DNA of 64,000 bases from Bugula neritina (taxonomy: Eukaryota > Bryozoa > Gymnolaemata > Cheilostomatida > Bugulidae), in NCBI GenBank assembly GCA_964035545.1, contig OZ037766.1:18937581-19001580 (forward strand), in the 5' to 3' direction. Positions 60,701 to 64,000 of this stretch are shown one piece after another; the stretch's first letter is position 1; each line of letters begins with the position of its first letter. Position numbers and translations under genes: made by a program. The notes beneath the pieces are model-generated. The model was not told the DNA's origin. It ran no database searches and was given only the letters and a program-made list of their open reading frames with translations.

Positions 60701-61379
60701 TACTGAAACATACTTCAATACACTGAAATATACTAAAACATAATGAAATATACTGCAACATACTGCAACATACTGAAATACACTGTAACAAACTGAAATA
60801 CACTGCAACACATTGGAATATACCGCAACATACCCTAATATATTGTAATATACTGCAACATACCGCAACATACTGAAATACACTGTAAAAAACTGAAATA
60901 CACTGCAACACATTGCTATATACTGCAACATACCCAAATATATGGTAATATACTGAAATACACTGCAACATTCTGCAACATACTTCAACATACTGAAATG
61001 TACTGCAACATACTGAAATACAGTGCAACATAACGAGGTATATCGAAATATATGGACATGTACTGTAACATACTGAAACACACTGAAACATACTGAAACA
61101 TACCGAAACATACTGAGACGTACTGAAATACACTGCAACATGCTGCAACATCCTGAAGTACAGTGTAACATATTGAAATACACTGCAACACATTGAAATA
61201 TACCGCAACACACTGAAATATACTGCAACACATCCAAGTACATCGTAATATACGGACATGTACTGTAACATACTGTAAGACACCGAAACATACTGCAACA
61301 TACTGAAATACACTGTAACATACTGCAACATACCTAAATACACTGTAACATACTAAAATACACTGCAACATTCTGCAAC
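60504..61379 (+). repeat. Segmental copy pair B5, right copy
   Basis: Copy of 58555-59430 with offset 1949. After 61379 the sequence switches to a stretch that matches 55480-56053 (offset 5897). Confidence 0.82.
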
Positions 61380-61949
61380 ATACTGCAACATACTGAAATA
61401 CACTGTAACATACTGTGACATACTGAAATACACTGCAACAAACTGCAACATACTGAAGTACACTGTAAATTATTGAAATACACTGCAACACATTGGAATA
61501 TACTGCAACACACTGAAATGTACTGCAACATACTGAAATATACTTCAACATACTGCAGCATACTGAAAGACACTACAACTAACTGAAGTATAGTGTAATA
61601 TACGGAAATGTACTGTAACATACTGATATTTACTGCAACACACTGAAATATACTGCAACATACTGAAATACGCTGTAACATGCCAAAATAAACTGCAACA
61701 TACTGCATCATACTGAAATACACTGTAACATACTAAAATACACTGCAACATACTAAAATACATTGCGACATTCTGCAACATACTTCAACATACTGAAATA
61801 CACCGTAACATAATGAAATACACTGCAACACATTGAAATATACTGCAACAAACTGAAATATACTGCAACATACTGAAGTTTACTGTAACATACTGAAATA
61901 CACTGCAACATATCGTAGTATATCGTAATATACGGACATGTACTGTAAC

Positions 61950-62730
61950 ATACTGAAATACACTGTAACATGCTGTAACATACTGAAATACACTGCAACA
62001 AACTGCAACATACTCAAGTACACTGTAAAATATTGAAATACAGTGCAACACATTGAAATATACCGCAACACACTGAAATATACTGCAACACATCCAAGTA
62101 CATCGTAATATACGGACATGTACTGTAACATACTGAAACATACTGAAACAAAATGAAGTATACTGTTGCGCACTGAATAATACTCTAAAATTCCGAAATA
62201 AACTGTAACACAGTGAAGTATACTGCAAATTTCTGAAATATACTGTAACAAACTGAAATAGGCCTCAACATACTCAAATATACTGCAAGATACTGCAACA
62301 TACGTAAGAACACTGTAACATACTGAAATACACTGCAACATACTGCAACATACTGAAGTACACTGTAAAACATTGAAATACACTGAAACACATTGGTATA
62401 TACTGCAACACACTGAAATGTACTGTAACATACTGATATTTACTGCAACACACTTAAATATACTGCAACAGACTGACATACGCTGTAACATGCCAAAATA
62501 AACTGCAACATACTGCAACATACTGAAATACACTGTAACATACTAAATTACACTGCAACATTCTGCAACATACTTCAACATACTGAAATGCACTGTAACA
62601 TAATGAAATACACTGCAACACATTGAAATATACTGCAACACACTGAAATATATTGCAACACATCCAAGTACATCGTAATATACGGACATGTACTGTAACA
62701 TACTGAAACATACTGAAACAAAATGAAATA
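61950..62730 (+). repeat. Segmental copy pair B6, right copy, with A-like core
   Basis: Copy of 59920-60700 with offset 2030, carrying the same A-like core at about 62150-62380. After 62730 the sequence returns to ordinary family B (ACTGAGTAATACTG, ATGAGCAATATACTG). Confidence 0.8.
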
Positions 62731-64000
62731 AACTGTAACACACTGAGTAATACTGCAAAATGCTGAAATATACTGTAACACAGTGAAGTATACTGCAAAA
62801 TTCTGAAACATATTGGAACATACTGAAACATGAGCAATATACTGAAAAATGCCTCAACATACTCAAATACACTGCAAGAAGCTGGAACATGCGTAAATAC
62901 ACTGTAACATATTGACATACACTGCAACATACTGCAACATACTGGAGTACACTGTAAAATAGTGAAATACACTGCAACACATTGAAATATACTGCAACAC
63001 ACTGAACTAGACTGCAACATACTGAAATATACTGCAACATACTGCAACATACTGAAATACACTGTAACATACTGTAACATACTGAAATACACTGCAACAA
63101 ACTGCAACATACTGAAGTACACTGTACATATTGAAAACACTGCAACACACTGAAATATACTGCAACACACTGAAATATACTGCAAAATACTGAAATATAC
63201 TTCAACACACTGCACATACTGAAAGACACTACAACTAACTGAAGTATAGTGCAATATACAGAAATGTACTGTAACATACTGATATTTACTGTAACACACT
63301 TAAATATACTGCAACATACTGAAATACACTGTAACATACCGAAATAGGCTGCAACATACTGCAACATACTGAAATGCACTGCAACATAGTAAAATACATT
63401 CCAACATACTAAAATACACTGCAACATTATGCAACATACTTCAACATACTGAAGTACACCGCAACATAATGAAATACACTGCAACACATTGAAATATACT
63501 GCAACACACTGAAATATACTGCAACACATCCAAGTACATCGTAATATACGGACATGTACTATAACATACTGAAACATACTGAAACATAGCGAAACAAAAT
63601 GAAATAAACTGTAACACACTGAGTAATACTGCAAAATGCTGAAATATACTGTAACACAGTGAAGTATACTGCAAAATTTTTAAACTTACTATAACATACT
63701 GAAACATGAGCAATATACTGAAAAATGCCTCAACATACTCAAATACACTGCAAGAAACTGCAACATACGTAAATACACTGTAACATACTGACATACACTG
63801 CAACATACTGCAACATACTGAAGTTCACTGTGAAATATTGAAATACACTGCAACACATTGGAATATACTGCAACACACTGAACTATACTGCAACATACTG
63901 AAATATAATGCAACATACTGCAACATACTGAAATACACTGTAACATACTGTAACATACTGAAATACACTGCAACACACTGCAACATACTGAAGTACACTG
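62730..64000 (+). repeat. Family B array continuing to the window end
   Basis: Ordinary B units with ATGAGCAATATACTG near 62829 and 63711, ATTGGAACATACTG near 62812, and the ATACGGACATGTACT box near 63546. A shortened unit (CACATACTG, 9 bp) lies near 63213. No gene or unique sequence appears before the window ends. Confidence 0.85.

Larger units (their letters stand above)
1..64000 (+). repeat. 10-bp satellite array filling the whole window
   Basis: Every stretch resolves into units of 10 bp ending in ACTG or a one-step variant (ATTG, GCTG, ACGG, ACCG, ACTC, ACTT, ACTA). The commonest units are CAACATACTG, AAATACACTG, AAATATACTG, TAACATACTG and CAACACACTG. The 10-bp register is kept for long distances and is shifted only by rare 8-, 9- or 11-bp units. 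Orientation is the same throughout and no unit array is inverted. There is no intervening unique sequence, transposon or run of N. The + strand is rich in A and C. Such a block is typical of eukaryotic satellite or minisatellite heterochromatin. Chromosomal location and taxon cannot be read from the sequence. A functional role (centromeric, subtelomeric or none) is not shown. Confidence 0.97.
22600..64000 (+). repeat. Family B domain of the decamer array
   Basis: This domain is defined by ACATCCAAGTACATCG (first near 22927) and ATGAGCAATATACTG (with the GAGCAGTATACTG form near 23109), followed by AATGCCTCAACATACTC. It is also defined by CCCAAATATATGGTA in place of the A-type CCCAATTATATGG. 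The box ATACGGACATGTACT is very frequent here, occurring dozens of times. The domain is built from copies of 0.9-4.6 kb that can be matched by constant offsets. The window ends inside it. A short A-like stretch recurs near 60.2 and 62.3 kb. Confidence 0.85.

Noticed and set aside
1-64000. CRISPR array
   Set aside because: Repeats of 10 bp are contiguous with no unique spacers and no cas-like genes. The conserved boxes recur at irregular spacing.
1-64000. Telomeric repeat
   Set aside because: Units are 10 bp with no G-run on either strand and do not match known telomere motifs. Variation and kb-scale hierarchy are unlike telomeres.

Overview
This 64-kb window is one uninterrupted tandem-repeat (satellite) array. 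I find no credible protein-coding gene, tRNA, rRNA, CRISPR array, transposon or unique sequence in it. The basic unit is 10 bp. It ends in ACTG and alternates mainly between CAACATACTG, AAATACACTG, AAATATACTG, TAACATACTG and variants such as AAACATACTG. All units read in the same direction from base 1 to base 64000. From the consensus units the array is about 35% GC, with the + strand rich in A and C and the - strand rich in G and T. The window shows neither end of the array. Tens of kb of layered satellite with no genes points to a eukaryotic chromosome (heterochromatin, pericentromere, subtelomere or a similar block). The sequence does not let me name the taxon.

Two domains can be separated by marker units. 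Family A (about 1-22600) carries markers such as CTCACTGAAGTATAGTG, CCCAATTATATGGTAA, GTTGCAAACCACTG and ATAGGCCTCAAC. Family B (about 22600-64000) carries ACATCCAAGTACATCG, ATGAGCAATATACTG and AATGCCTCAACATACTC, plus a very frequent ATACGGACATGTACT box that A also has. The A/B switch can be placed at about 22600, inside a shared unit.

Above the decamer there is a hierarchy of longer repeats. Family A has ~315-bp blocks spaced exactly 480 bp apart at four places, and segmental copies of 0.4-1.8 kb. Family B has 369-bp repeat pairs at three places. It also has direct tandem duplications of 1749 bp (about 30145-33642) and 2738 bp (about 52760-58228), and a 4.6-kb copy pair (34460-39050 and 48188-52790). 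A long segment repeats around 23.9-30.3, 35.4-42.3 and 49.1-52.8 kb. Where copies differ in length, the difference is nearly always a whole number of decamers (10, 60, 70, 110 or 430 bp). This is the mark of in-register unequal exchange or slippage. Rare 8-, 9- and 11-bp units shift the register and serve as lineage tags.

The many long open frames on the - strand (up to 451 codons) follow from the repeat. The reverse complement of the consensus has no stop codon, and 10 is not a multiple of 3, so all three frames encode the same cyclic Tyr/Val/Cys/Ser/Leu/Gln-rich ten-residue peptide. I therefore annotate no CDS. Boundaries given below were found by eye, by aligning marker units and coordinate offsets. 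They are usually good to about 10-30 bp.
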